A stretch of 64,000 nucleotides of DNA, taken from positions 44,909 through 108,908 of the forward strand of contig CAMCYR010000005.1 in NCBI GenBank assembly GCA_945885475.1, given 5' to 3'. A program made the translations under genes and the position numbers. Source of the DNA: Chitinophaga pinensis (GTDB lineage Bacteria > Bacteroidota > Bacteroidia > 2-12-FULL-35-15). This document shows positions 43,885 through 53,531 of this stretch, one piece after another. Each line of letters opens with the position of its first letter. Position 1 is the first letter of the stretch. Under the pieces are notes generated by a model. The model did not search any database. It was not told the origin of the DNA and saw only the letters and a program-made list of their open reading frames with translations.

Positions 43885-45051
43885 TTATGATAATTGCTTC
43901 GGAGACATTTTTTTTGACTTCAGCGGATTTGAATACATCGCAATAAAAAGGTTAAACATGGCAAGATCATCACCTTGCAGTTTTGCTGTTTTTTGTTTGA
44001 TGTAGGCAATAAAATTTTCCCGCTCTGTCTCGGTATAAAAGGCGCGATATTCGTCCGATTCGCTAGCGATATCAGAGGCTATGTAATTTAGAGGCCATAA
44101 ATGGTAATTAGTGTATAGCTGCTCATCGATAACGGCTGCCAATTCTTTGATCTTTTCGTTCTCGTTCTTTTTCTTTTCTATTTCAATCAATTCTTTTTCT
44201 ATTGGCATGCCAGCATGCATGTGAATCCGACCTTTTTGTTGTTTTATACCTGAAATGATACTGTTCAAGTCTTCTCCCGGTGCTTTCAAATATTTCGAAT
44301 GTACTGATGATAGATACGTTTCCTGTACTTTCAAGCCGTCACAAGGTTCGTATTCATAAGAAATGCTAAGCGGCACAATATTTAGTTGTTTCACGCTTTC
44401 AGTGAAATTTTCTCCACCGCTTAGGTTCAGCATTTTTATTAAACCATTTTGTGTAAAGTCACTGCCATCTTTGGTTCTGCCGTTCCGCTGTGCGATCCAA
44501 ACGGAAACATTTTTTTCAACCACTGTGTTACGGATATAAGTCGATAATTTTAGCGACATCTCGTATAATTCCCTGTTGTTCCCTTCACGAATCACTGTGA
44601 ACATACGATTCAATTTTCCGAAATCGTTAAAAAAGCCACCTTGCATAAGGTTGTCGCCGAAAGAGATCTCCGTAGTTTTGAATCCCTGTTCAACCAGCAG
44701 AACTTGAAGAATTGCAGAATCAAGCAGAATGTCGCGGTGATTTGCGATAAAGAGATAGGCCTTGTTAGGATCTAAGTTTTCAAAACCGCTGCATGATAGT
44801 CCGGCCGATGACCGTTCTAGAATAGTACGGATTGCCTGATGCATGAATTCGAGTTGGAAATCAATGTTTTTATTCACCTTATCGGCCTTTTCAAAAGCTT
44901 CTTCCTGCGTCATGTCAGGCCAGATATACTTAATCAATTGCATAAATAAAGGGTCATTCTTCATTCGCTGCATCACTTCACGAGCGTCGTGATCGGAATG
45001 TGGTCGCATAGCCGCCAAATTTAAATTTTTATCCATAGAATTGCTTTTCAT
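43885..45051 (-). CDS. PlsC-like 1-acylglycerol-3-phosphate acyltransferase family protein
   Basis: A 388-residue acyltransferase with motif I NHRDILLD (one residue longer than the usual NHx4D) and a block REGNNRELY corresponding to the substrate-binding motif; YASDIASES is near the C-terminus. Long N- and C-terminal parts suggest a membrane-associated enzyme of the PlsB/PlsC class. Start uncertain (ATG at 45051 or Met6 at 45036). It is divergent from the C45-hydrolase gene, so membership in the following cluster is possible but unproven. Confidence 0.8.
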   Translation of the reverse strand: MKSNSMDKNLNLAAMRPHSDHDAREVMQRMKNDPLFMQLIKYIWPDMTQEEAFEKADKVNKNIDFQLEFMHQAIRTILERSSAGLSCSGFENLDPNKAYLFIANHRDILLDSAILQVLLVEQGFKTTEISFGDNLMQGGFFNDFGKLNRMFTVIREGNNRELYEMSLKLSTYIRNTVVEKNVSVWIAQRNGRTKDGSDFTQNGLIKMLNLSGGENFTESVKQLNIVPLSISYEYEPCDGLKVQETYLSSVHSKYLKAPGEDLNSIISGIKQQKGRIHMHAGMPIEKELIEIEKKKNENEKIKELAAVIDEQLYTNYHLWPLNYIASDIASESDEYRAFYTETERENFIAYIKQKTAKLQGDDLAMFNLFIAMYSNPLKSKKMSPKQLS

Positions 45052-45328
45052 GCTTTTTACCAGAACTAAAAATACTGTTTTTTTGCATAGATAAACCGTT
45101 AAATTGAATTTTTGAAGTGTTCGAATTGTCGTCCCTTGATTTTTATTGATTTATTTTCCGATAAAATAGTTTCCTTTTTTTTAGAATGCTCTTTGTTGTG
45201 CTCGATTCTGTTTGCTGGATGACTTCCTGAATTAATGAAAGGAAAGCGATCTTTCGGACTGTTTTTTTTGAGCAGGGCAGGAGGAATAAATAGGATTGAA
45301 ATAGAGTAGGGCAACCTGGTATTATTCA

Positions 45329-45336
45329 TATCTTTG
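45329..45336 (+). promoter_or_regulatory. Possible -7 element of the C45-hydrolase/acpS operon
   Basis: TATCTTTG matches TAnnTTTG and lies 17 bases before the ATG at 45354. No well-spaced -33 element is seen. Confidence 0.45.
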
Positions 45337-45353
45337 TAGTATTGTAAATAAAA

Positions 45354-47057
45354 ATGGATACTCTTAAACGACTTTTACGCTGGTTATTCTTTTCCTTTTT
45401 TGTAGTGGCGGATAGTCTATTTCTTCTGCTTTTTTGGTTTATCATTGCGGTTACTATTAAAACGCCTTCTGTTCCTAATCGAGAGCTATTGAAGTTGACG
45501 CGTACCGAACTTGCTCCGGATTTCTATTCGATTAAAAATAATTGGATAAAAAAAAGTGAAACAGGATTGTGGGAGATCTATGTTGAAGGCGATGGATTTG
45601 AAAGAGGCGTGATAGAAGGGAAGTTGAATAAAGAGTTGGCAGAAAAACAAGAAATTGCATTTGTCGGACAACTCAAAAAGATGATCCCCTCCCAGGGAAT
45701 GCTTAATTATCTTAAGTTTTTTATTGCCTTTTTTAACCGTAACCTCGATCACTATATTCCGGAAGAATATAAGTTGGAAATATATGGTGAATCGCTATCT
45801 GCATCTGATCAATTCGATTTTATCGGACCAAAGTATTACAGGATGCTGAACTATCACGCAGCACATGATATCGGGCATGCATTGCAGGATAAAAACATGG
45901 TAGTTGGCTGTACTTCTTTTGGAGCTTGGGCTGATAAAACCGATGACGGGACGTTGTTGATTGGAAGAAATTTTGATTTTTATGTGGGTGATGCTTTCGC
46001 GGAAGATAAACTGATCAATATCGTAAAGCCAACAACCGGTTATAAGCTCATGATGATCTCTTGGGCTGGTATGATTGGAACGGTTTCCGGAATGAATGAG
46101 AAAGGATTAACTGTTACTATCAATGCATCTAAGTCGGAGATACCAACGAGTGCTGCAATGCCCATTTCTATTTTAGTACGTGAAATTTTGCAATATGCCA
46201 AAAATATTGATGAAGCATATGCGATTGCAAAAAAAAGGAAAACATTTGTTTCAGAATCAATTTTGATCGGATCACTTGCGGATAAAAAAACAGCGACAAT
46301 CGAAAAGACGCCATCAAAAACAGAATTATTTCAAGCTGAAAAGTCGAATTATATTATCTGTGCGAATCATTATCAAAGTAAAGCCTTTGAAACTGATTTA
46401 ATAAATCAAAGTAATATAGAGAAAAGTTCATCTAATTATCGCTTAAAACATTTAACAAAATTAGTTGAGCAATCTTCGAGGATGACAGTTGCGGATGCCG
46501 CCTCCATATTGAGAAATCAAAAAGGGCAGAAGGAAGAAAATATCGGTATGGGAAATGAAAAAGCCTTGAACCAACTTATTGCGCATCATTCTGTTATTTT
46601 TAAACCTGCAAAATTGCAAATGTGGATCTCTACGAATCCATTTCAGTTAGGTCAATTTGTTTGCTATGATTTGAATAAAGTTTTTGTTGAAGCTCCGATC
46701 TTGAAAACAAAAAAGGAATTTTATGAAAAGGAATTGACAATCCCCGCTGATCCATTTTTATACTCTGTTGAATTTCGGAAGTTTAAAGCCTACAAACTAA
46801 TGCGAGATGCATTTCAGTTAAAACACAAGCAGGAGCTAAAGGGCGGAATTGATGCAAAAACAATTGCAACCTTCATACATTGTAACCCCGAATATTTTGA
46901 AACTTATTTTATTCTAGGTAATTACTTCAGGGATCAAAAGAATGTTTCTGAAGCCTTAAAATATTATAATTTAGCTTTGACAAAAGAAATTACAACCGCT
47001 CAGGATAAAGAAGCGATTGTAAATAGTATTGTGGACATTCAGAAAATTAATCCGTAA
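45354..47057 (+). CDS. C45-type Ntn-hydrolase / acyltransferase with TPR-like tail
   Basis: A 567-residue protein. An N-terminal membrane helix (WLFFSFFVVADSLFLLLFWFI) is followed by a C45 (acyl-CoA:6-aminopenicillanate acyltransferase-like) domain. The candidate nucleophile Cys is in VVGCTSFGAW, and GTLLIGRNFDFY, GMNEKGLTVTINAS and the NYIICANHYQS strand fit the family. These proteins self-cleave before the Cys. Residues ~505-560 look like a TPR unit (YFILGNYFRDQKNVSEALKYYNLAL). Such C45 proteins occur in flexirubin-type clusters. The gene overlaps acpS by one base (TAATG). Confidence 0.83.
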   Translation: MDTLKRLLRWLFFSFFVVADSLFLLLFWFIIAVTIKTPSVPNRELLKLTRTELAPDFYSIKNNWIKKSETGLWEIYVEGDGFERGVIEGKLNKELAEKQEIAFVGQLKKMIPSQGMLNYLKFFIAFFNRNLDHYIPEEYKLEIYGESLSASDQFDFIGPKYYRMLNYHAAHDIGHALQDKNMVVGCTSFGAWADKTDDGTLLIGRNFDFYVGDAFAEDKLINIVKPTTGYKLMMISWAGMIGTVSGMNEKGLTVTINASKSEIPTSAAMPISILVREILQYAKNIDEAYAIAKKRKTFVSESILIGSLADKKTATIEKTPSKTELFQAEKSNYIICANHYQSKAFETDLINQSNIEKSSSNYRLKHLTKLVEQSSRMTVADAASILRNQKGQKEENIGMGNEKALNQLIAHHSVIFKPAKLQMWISTNPFQLGQFVCYDLNKVFVEAPILKTKKEFYEKELTIPADPFLYSVEFRKFKAYKLMRDAFQLKHKQELKGGIDAKTIATFIHCNPEYFETYFILGNYFRDQKNVSEALKYYNLALTKEITTAQDKEAIVNSIVDIQKINP

Positions 47058-47428
47058 TGATCATAGGAATAGGAACAGATATTGCCGAAGTACATCGAAT
47101 TGCTAAAAGCATTGAGAATAATAGCTTTAAAGAGAAGGTGTTTTCACATACTGAGATCACGTATTGTGAAACAAAAGTTAATAAAGCGGAAAGTTTTGCC
47201 GCCCGGTTTGCTGCTAAGGAGGCCTTTTTTAAAGCGCTTGGAACCGGATGGCGAGGTGGAATGGCTTTCAATGAAGTTGAAGTTGTGAATGATGAATTAG
47301 GAAAACCTACCTTGAATATTATTGGAACAACTGCGGAGATCATAAAAGATAAAAATATTAAGATCATTCATGTTTCATTATCACATGTTAAGGATTTAGC
47401 TATGGCAACTGTTGTTCTGGAAGGATAG
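47057..47428 (+). CDS. acpS: Holo-[acyl-carrier-protein] synthase
   Basis: A 123-residue AcpS: GIGTDIAEV with the Mg-binding Asp, the Glu in FAAKEAFFKALGTG, and the terminal SLSHVKDLAMATVV strand. It transfers 4'-phosphopantetheine to carrier proteins. It is coupled to the C45 gene and precedes the adenylating ligase gene (160 bases on), so it may serve a dedicated carrier in a secondary pathway as well as fatty acid synthesis. Confidence 0.93.
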   Translation: MIIGIGTDIAEVHRIAKSIENNSFKEKVFSHTEITYCETKVNKAESFAARFAAKEAFFKALGTGWRGGMAFNEVEVVNDELGKPTLNIIGTTAEIIKDKNIKIIHVSLSHVKDLAMATVVLEG

Positions 47429-47483
47429 TTAGTAGTGTTTAGTTGTTAGTTCGTAGACTTTTACGAAGCGGTGTTTTTTTACT

Positions 47484-47566
47484 GTCATCCCTTGCTACGA
47501 CACGGGATCTCCCAATTGGGAGCAGAGTCAATGATATAAAGATTCCTTGTCGTAGCAAGGAATGAC
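47484..47566. repeat. Intergenic 26-bp inverted repeat
   Basis: Arms 47484-47509 and 47541-47566 match at 23 of 26 positions. The loop contains a perfect cccaattggg palindrome (47511-47520). The gctacgaca core is a dispersed extragenic repeat seen in Bacteroidota chromosomes. Confidence 0.75.
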
Positions 47567-47587
47567 GTTTAATAAGTTTATTCGTAT

Positions 47588-48874
47588 ATGATACCGAACA
47601 TAGAAACCAAATCATTAGCAGAACAAAAAAAGTATCAGGAAACACAGCTGTCTTCATTGTTACAGTATGTCTCTGAGCGTTCGAAATTTTATGCCGAATT
47701 ATTTGAAAAGGAAAAGATCGATATTTCAAAGATCAAAACATTGGAGGATCTTCAGAGAATTCCTGTCACAACAAAAGACGATATTCAAAACCGTAACGAT
47801 GATTTTATTTGTGTTCCTCCAAGTAAAATAATCGATTACATTACCACATCAGGAACATTAGGCGATCCTGTATTGTTTCCGATGACCGACAAAGATTTGG
47901 ATCGATTAGCTTACAATGAATGTATCTCTCTTGAGTGCGCTGATTCAACCAGTGATGATGTTTTTCAATTGATGACAACGCTGGATAAACGTTTTATGGC
48001 CGGACTAGCCTATTTTTTAGGGATCCGTAAATTAGGTGCGGGTGTTGTCCGGGTAGGAGGTGGAATTCCTGAATTGCAATGGGATACGATCAATCGGATT
48101 AATCCAACTGCATTTGTTACGGTGCCTTCCTTTTTATTGAAATTGATTGAATATGCCGAAGCAAATGGTATCGATTATAAAAAGTCATCGATTAATAAAG
48201 CAATTTGTATCGGTGAATCCTTGCGAAACGAAGATTTTAGTTTGACCACACTGGGTCAACGCATTAGGGATAAATGGGATATTAAGTTGTATTCAACATA
48301 CGCCAGTACCGAGATGAGTGCTGCATTTACAGAGTGTGCAGCCGAGAATGGCGGTCATCATCATCCTGAGTTAGTGATCGTAGAGTTTTTAGATGAAAAC
48401 AATAATCCGGTGGCGGAAGGTGATCCTGGGGAGGTAACTATTACCACGCTCGGGGTGGAAGGTATGCCCTTGCTGCGTTTCAAAACAGGAGATCTTTGTT
48501 CGCATTACACAGCACCTTGCAGTTGCGGCAGGACGACCATTCGTCTAGGACCAATTGTTGGTAGAAGAAAGCAGATGATCAAATACAAGGGAACTACACT
48601 TTATCCGCCAGCATTATATGATATCTTAAACAATATTGAAGGAGTTAGCAATTATGTTGTGGAAGTATATACGAACGAGATCGGTACCGATGAAATTCTT
48701 ATCCGTATTGGTTGTGAAAAAATTCCTGAAAATTTTGAGAAAGACATAAAAGATCATTTTAGGGCGAAATTACGTGTGGCTCCTCAAGTAAAATTTGAAG
48801 CTGTTGATGTGATCAATAAAATTCAATTTCCTGAATTAAGCAGAAAACCGGTAGTGTTTTTTGACAGGCGATAA
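47588..48874 (+). CDS. PaaK/coenzyme-F390-synthetase-type AMP-dependent CoA ligase
   Basis: A 428-residue adenylate-forming ligase of the phenylacetate-CoA ligase family. The P-loop-like motif is YITTSGTLGDP, then YASTEMSAAFTEC, FKTGDLCSHY and the CSCGR metal-like block before the C-terminal domain (IKYKGTTLYPPALYD). It could be the PaaK needed to start phenylacetate degradation, or the F390-synthetase-like ligase found in flexirubin/aryl-polyene clusters, which activates an aryl acid starter. It follows acpS and not the paa genes, so the second option is open. Confidence 0.85.
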   Translation: MIPNIETKSLAEQKKYQETQLSSLLQYVSERSKFYAELFEKEKIDISKIKTLEDLQRIPVTTKDDIQNRNDDFICVPPSKIIDYITTSGTLGDPVLFPMTDKDLDRLAYNECISLECADSTSDDVFQLMTTLDKRFMAGLAYFLGIRKLGAGVVRVGGGIPELQWDTINRINPTAFVTVPSFLLKLIEYAEANGIDYKKSSINKAICIGESLRNEDFSLTTLGQRIRDKWDIKLYSTYASTEMSAAFTECAAENGGHHHPELVIVEFLDENNNPVAEGDPGEVTITTLGVEGMPLLRFKTGDLCSHYTAPCSCGRTTIRLGPIVGRRKQMIKYKGTTLYPPALYDILNNIEGVSNYVVEVYTNEIGTDEILIRIGCEKIPENFEKDIKDHFRAKLRVAPQVKFEAVDVINKIQFPELSRKPVVFFDRR

Positions 48875-48911
48875 TTTTCCGTATATATTATAATTCAATT
48901 CGATATTTTAA

Positions 48912-48919
48912 TACATTTG
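48912..48919 (+). promoter_or_regulatory. Possible -7 element of the 48960 gene
   Basis: TACATTTG matches TAnnTTTG, 40 bases before the ATG. No -33 match at usual spacing. Confidence 0.35.
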
Positions 48920-48959
48920 TATCAACTAAATTTAAAAAACAAACAAAAAAATAATTCCT

Positions 48960-49577
48960 ATGAAAAAAATCAAATTGTTCGCTATCGTTGGGTTTTTAGC
49001 CCTTGCTAGTAATGTGGATGCACAAAAAATTATAGAAGGTGATAAGAAATTAACATTTCTTGCCGGAGAAACAAAGATCAATATTGAGTACAATTATGAT
49101 GGAATGATGGTTGGTAAAAAGTCAGAAGCAGAATACAAAAGCGAAAAAATTGCTAAAGGCAATGAAAAACAACCTGGAAAAGGTGATCGTTGGGCTGAGA
49201 AATGGGTAAATAACAGAAGTGCAGTTTATGAGCCGATGTTTGACGAATTGGTGAATAAAATGTTGTTCAAAGGTAAAACAGGTGCAGTTGCTGCTAAAAA
49301 TACCAAAGATGCAAAATACACCATTGTTGTTAAAACGGTAATGACAGAGCCAGGTTTTAATATCGGTATAATGAAGCAAAATCCATTTTGCAGATATGAA
49401 ATTTCTTGGGTTGAGTCTTCTACAGGAAAAGTAATGGCAAAGGGTTTATTAACTGCTCAAGGAGTATTGATGGGTGGTAGCGATTGGGATTTTGATCCAA
49501 CAAATACAATCAAAGAATGTTACGCGAAAGCTGGTAAAGTGGTTGGTACGTCTATGATGAAAGCGATGAAAAAATAA
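48960..49577 (+). CDS. Secreted protein, function unknown
   Basis: A 205-residue protein with a signal peptide (FAIVGFLALASNVDAQ). The mature part has beta-rich segments (KINIEYNYDGMMVG, YTIVVKTVMTEPGF) and a hydrophobic-glycine turn (LLTAQGVLMGG). It carries no motif I recognise. A strong terminator follows, separating it from the next secreted-protein genes. Confidence 0.75.
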   Translation: MKKIKLFAIVGFLALASNVDAQKIIEGDKKLTFLAGETKINIEYNYDGMMVGKKSEAEYKSEKIAKGNEKQPGKGDRWAEKWVNNRSAVYEPMFDELVNKMLFKGKTGAVAAKNTKDAKYTIVVKTVMTEPGFNIGIMKQNPFCRYEISWVESSTGKVMAKGLLTAQGVLMGGSDWDFDPTNTIKECYAKAGKVVGTSMMKAMKK

Positions 49578-49599
49578 TATTTTTAAAAATAACTTTTAT

Positions 49600-49633
49600 C
49601 CCGCTCCAATGTTATTGGAGCGGGTTTTTTTTT
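49600..49633 (+). terminator. Rho-independent terminator
   Basis: An 11-bp perfect stem (49600-49610 with 49614-49624, cccgctccaat type), 3-base loop and a run of 9 T. It follows the 48960 gene. Confidence 0.92.
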
Positions 49634-49660
49634 TATCTTGTGATAAAATAAAAAACTCTT

Positions 49661-51253
49661 ATGAAAATAAAATTAATTAACTCTTTCTTCCTTCTTTTTC
49701 TATTATTGGGCATGGTCGTTTCTGCTCAAAAAACACCTTATACGATCAGAAGTTCAGCTGAATTTGTCGATAGTAAGGGTTTGCCTTTGTCACAAACAAA
49801 TCCTTATACAAACGGAGATGTTCTGTTGACCTATGCAAAAGGCGAGAAATTAGATAAGATTGGCTTCCAGTTATTTAATAGTGATCTGTCTCTTTCAAGC
49901 AGCACTACAGCGACTGTAAAAGCGCTCTTTTCAAATAAAAAATCATATTTTGATAGAGTGGTTGTAATGAATAAAAAATCATACATCCTAGTGCGTGAAG
50001 TGTTCAGAGAAACAAAGTCGGAAGGAATGTCTGCCGTTGAATTTTCACCTTCAACGTTAGAGGTTACCGGACAACCTATAAAAATGTTCCAATCATCCAG
50101 AGGTATTATCGGAGGCTCGAGAGGTTATTCCGGTTCAACTTCAAACGATAAGTCCAAAATATTCTATAAATATATTCTTTTCAATAAAGAGAGAAACGAT
50201 AAGTTGAATAAAGAGGAATTAGGCTTTTATATGTTTGATGAAAACATGAAAGAACTTTGGGGTGGCGAATATGAAATGCCCTATAGCGAAGCGAGAATGA
50301 CAAGATTGGATTATCAGGTTTCTAATGATGGAAAATTGTATTATTTAATTCGTGTTAGCGATTCGGACCAAAGAGGCAGTGATTCTCATTTTGAAATTTT
50401 AGTATATCAAAAAGATAAAAAAGGACCGAAGATAATCGAATTGAAATTGGAAGACTATACGTTAACAGATACTTATTTGTATGAAGATAAAACAAATAAT
50501 ATTGTTGTTGCCGGTTTCTATTCCAAAAAGGGGAATCCTTCAACCGATGGTGCCTTTATGGTAAAATTGGATGCAACGAGTGGAAAGTTTACGAAATTGG
50601 GTGGTGGTTATTATGAAATCCCATCAGATCTTATTAAATCATTCATGACAGACAGGCAGAAAGAGCAGTTGGAGAAAAAAGAAAAGAAGAATGAAGGAAA
50701 TGAAAAGAAAGATTTGGGAATAAGTAATCTGGAGATTAATAAAATTCATTTTTTAGACAATGGTTCCACGATTATTGTTTCCGAAATTTACTATGTTGTG
50801 GTAAGCACGCATTACAACGGTAAAACCACCACTACAACATATGACACGTATGCAAACGACATATTTGTATTTAACATAGATCCTGCAGGGAAGCTTGTTT
50901 GGGTAAAAAAAATACCGAAACGCCAACATGCTAATGATGCGGCTGGTGAAGGTCTTTCAATCTCATCTGCAGTAAAAGGTAACAGTGTTCATATATTTTA
51001 TATAGATCATCTTGAAAATTTTGATCTGAAAGAAAACGAAGCTCCTCGTGTTCATTTGAACAGAAGAGGTGGATATATTGCCGGAATAGAAATTGATGAA
51101 AAAGGGAATGTGACCAAACACAACATGGGGGAAGCAGCACAATATGAAACAAATTTTTATACCCGTAAATTTATTGATGGTAGAAAAAATAATCTTGTTG
51201 CTGTAGAAAGAAAAAAGAAAAAAAATATGCTTTTTTCAATTGATATTAAATAA
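49661..51253 (+). CDS. Secreted protein of unknown function, paralogue of the 56112-57662 protein
   Basis: A 530-residue exported protein (signal LLFLLLGMVVSAQ). The sequence looks like a beta-propeller or repeated-strand protein, with recurring aromatic and turn residues such as YEMPYSEARM and FYIDHLENF. A Lys/Glu-rich insert (EQLEKKEKKNEGNEKK) sits near residue 330. The C-terminal half resembles the leftward 56112-57662 protein (GKLVWVKKIPKRQ / IFYIDHLENF versus GEIKWTKVFPKN / LFYLEHPKNL), suggesting a shared family. It precedes the M48 gene by 45 bases. Confidence 0.75.
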   Translation: MKIKLINSFFLLFLLLGMVVSAQKTPYTIRSSAEFVDSKGLPLSQTNPYTNGDVLLTYAKGEKLDKIGFQLFNSDLSLSSSTTATVKALFSNKKSYFDRVVVMNKKSYILVREVFRETKSEGMSAVEFSPSTLEVTGQPIKMFQSSRGIIGGSRGYSGSTSNDKSKIFYKYILFNKERNDKLNKEELGFYMFDENMKELWGGEYEMPYSEARMTRLDYQVSNDGKLYYLIRVSDSDQRGSDSHFEILVYQKDKKGPKIIELKLEDYTLTDTYLYEDKTNNIVVAGFYSKKGNPSTDGAFMVKLDATSGKFTKLGGGYYEIPSDLIKSFMTDRQKEQLEKKEKKNEGNEKKDLGISNLEINKIHFLDNGSTIIVSEIYYVVVSTHYNGKTTTTTYDTYANDIFVFNIDPAGKLVWVKKIPKRQHANDAAGEGLSISSAVKGNSVHIFYIDHLENFDLKENEAPRVHLNRRGGYIAGIEIDEKGNVTKHNMGEAAQYETNFYTRKFIDGRKNNLVAVERKKKKNMLFSIDIK

Positions 51254-51298
51254 AATATAAAATCGTTTTTTCGTGCCCAATTAAATATATTATACGAA

Positions 51299-53530
51299 AT
51301 GAATAAATCAATTTTTAGAAAATCGGCGATGGTCGGAATGATCGCATTGTTGTTTTCAAATGTAATTTATGGTCAATATGACTCGGATTATATTCCATTG
51401 AAATCATCTGGGGATCTTCCGGAAGAATTCCTGAAGACGGCGCGTGCATTATCTCAAGAAGATCTGAAAACGATCGGATACGGAACAGACCGCATTGCCA
51501 AGGAACAATTTATTATTTCAAGTAATTATTATTTGAGAGACTTGCTATTGAGCGGTGATGTTTTGATTAATGATGCACTTGGGAATTATGTGAATAAAGT
51601 TGCAGATGAATTATTAAAGAATGACCCTGAACTCAGAAAACAGATACATGTTTATGTTACAAAATCACCTGACGTAAACGCACATGCTTTTGATAAAGGT
51701 TTTATTTTTATTAATGCGGGTCTATTAGCCCAGCTTGAAAATGAAGCCCAACTTGCTTATGTTCTTTCTCATGAAATTACGCATGTAGTTAAAAAACATT
51801 CTGTAAATCAATATCTTGAAAATATTAAATTAGATCGAGGAACAAGTAATTACGAAACCGGATCATACGAGGCCCGTAATATCGCAAAATACCGTTTTTC
51901 TAAAGACAATGAATCTGAGGCGGATGTGGAAGGTTTAGTTCGTATTAAAGGGTCGGGTTATAGCATAAAAGCTTTAAACGGAGCTTTTGATGTGTTGCAG
52001 TATTCCTATCTCCCTTTTGAATTGGTAGAGTTTAAAAAGTCGTTTTTTGAAGATGAGTTTTTAATTCTTCCTGATACTTTTTATCTGAAAAAAACCTCTG
52101 AGATCAAATCGAATGATGACTATGATGATTCAAAAAGTACACATCCCAATATCAGGAAAAGACGTGGTGCTGTTGAAGCAGATCTTATCGTTGCTGATGA
52201 ATCCAGCCGCAAAAAATATATTGTTTCCGAAGAAGAATTTAAGAAAGTAAGAGAGATTGCTCGTTTTGAATCATGCAGATTGTATCTAATCGACAGAGAT
52301 TATATCAATGCGATTTATGCCGCGTATATTCTTTTAGAGAAATATCCTGAAAATGTTTATTTAAAAAAAATTGTTGCGAAATCACTCTATAATATAGCAA
52401 TAAGTAAATCCGGTGGCAGTCGTTATAAATCAAAGTATCTTTCTAGCGATGCAAATAATGCTCGACTTTCCTCTAAAAGTTATTCGATTCCGGATTTTGA
52501 AAAAATCGAAGGTGCCTCTCAACGGGTTTATTACCTGTTAGATAACCTGGATTCAAAAGAACTGAATACAATCGCATTATCATATACCTACAAAGCGTAC
52601 AAGAAAAATCCGAATGATCTTGTTTTGTCAATCCTTTCTGATAGTTTGTTTTCTGAAATGGTAAATTCAAATCAATTATATCTGAACGATTTTGCAAAGT
52701 CATCAAAAGCACAATTGCTCGCGATGGACACCGCAAAGGTTGTTGTTGCCATTGTTGATAGTACGATTGAAGAAAGTAAGTATTCTAAGATAAAAAAGCA
52801 GCAGCAAAAGTTCGAGATACAAACAGAAGAGAATTTTACCAAATATGCCTTTGTGGGTTTACTTCAGGATCCTGAATTTGTGAAGCGATATACGAAAGCG
52901 GCGAGAGGTTTGACACGTAAAGAGGAAGTGAAAAAGGATAATTTAACATATAAAGAACGTAAGAAGATTGAAGATCAGCTAGCCAAACAAAATAAGGATA
53001 AGTATACGCTTTTGGGTGTTGAGAAAGTATTGTTTTTAGAACCTTTTTATATGAATGTGAAAACAATCGGAGGAAATAATGTTGTAAACTATTTTGTGTC
53101 AGAGGAAAAACAAGTGAAATTGGGAGAGATTCAAAAGAAATGTGCCGATAAGTTGAAATTGCAATATGAAATGATCGGAACAAAAAATATGACGACCTCA
53201 GATATGGATCGTTATAATTTGAATAGTATTTTAAACGATTGGTTGACCGAACGTTTTAATCATGGCGATAATTCAGATGAACTAATTGTTGGAACGGATG
53301 AAACGAATAAATTGATCGAAAAATATGGAACTAAGTTTTTGGCTTGGTCAGGTATTTACAATGAAAAGAGCCGTAGTTCACACAATACTTATTTTTTTAT
53401 TTTATTTAATCTTGAAACAGGTGAGGTAATGAAATATGAAACACGTTACACCAAATCAAAAGATAACACTGATTTGATCACATCATTTGTTTATAATTCA
53501 TTAATGCACGTTTCAAAAAATCCTAAATAA
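51299..53530 (+). CDS. Secreted M48-family metallopeptidase
   Basis: A 743-residue exported protein (signal IALLFSNVIYGQ). An M48 domain occupies residues ~90-290 with the zinc motif SHEITHVVKKH and the third ligand in NESEADVEG, plus FDKGFIFINAGLL (the usual FPGG-type strand before the helix). After ~residue 320 come TPR-like stretches (YINAIYAAYILLEKYPENVYLKKIVAKSLYNI) and a ~350-residue region of unknown fold. M48 proteins of this type (BepA-like) act in outer-membrane assembly or quality control. The next gene starts 1 base after its stop. Confidence 0.88.
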   Translation: MNKSIFRKSAMVGMIALLFSNVIYGQYDSDYIPLKSSGDLPEEFLKTARALSQEDLKTIGYGTDRIAKEQFIISSNYYLRDLLLSGDVLINDALGNYVNKVADELLKNDPELRKQIHVYVTKSPDVNAHAFDKGFIFINAGLLAQLENEAQLAYVLSHEITHVVKKHSVNQYLENIKLDRGTSNYETGSYEARNIAKYRFSKDNESEADVEGLVRIKGSGYSIKALNGAFDVLQYSYLPFELVEFKKSFFEDEFLILPDTFYLKKTSEIKSNDDYDDSKSTHPNIRKRRGAVEADLIVADESSRKKYIVSEEEFKKVREIARFESCRLYLIDRDYINAIYAAYILLEKYPENVYLKKIVAKSLYNIAISKSGGSRYKSKYLSSDANNARLSSKSYSIPDFEKIEGASQRVYYLLDNLDSKELNTIALSYTYKAYKKNPNDLVLSILSDSLFSEMVNSNQLYLNDFAKSSKAQLLAMDTAKVVVAIVDSTIEESKYSKIKKQQQKFEIQTEENFTKYAFVGLLQDPEFVKRYTKAARGLTRKEEVKKDNLTYKERKKIEDQLAKQNKDKYTLLGVEKVLFLEPFYMNVKTIGGNNVVNYFVSEEKQVKLGEIQKKCADKLKLQYEMIGTKNMTTSDMDRYNLNSILNDWLTERFNHGDNSDELIVGTDETNKLIEKYGTKFLAWSGIYNEKSRSSHNTYFFILFNLETGEVMKYETRYTKSKDNTDLITSFVYNSLMHVSKNPK

Positions 53531-53531
53531 T

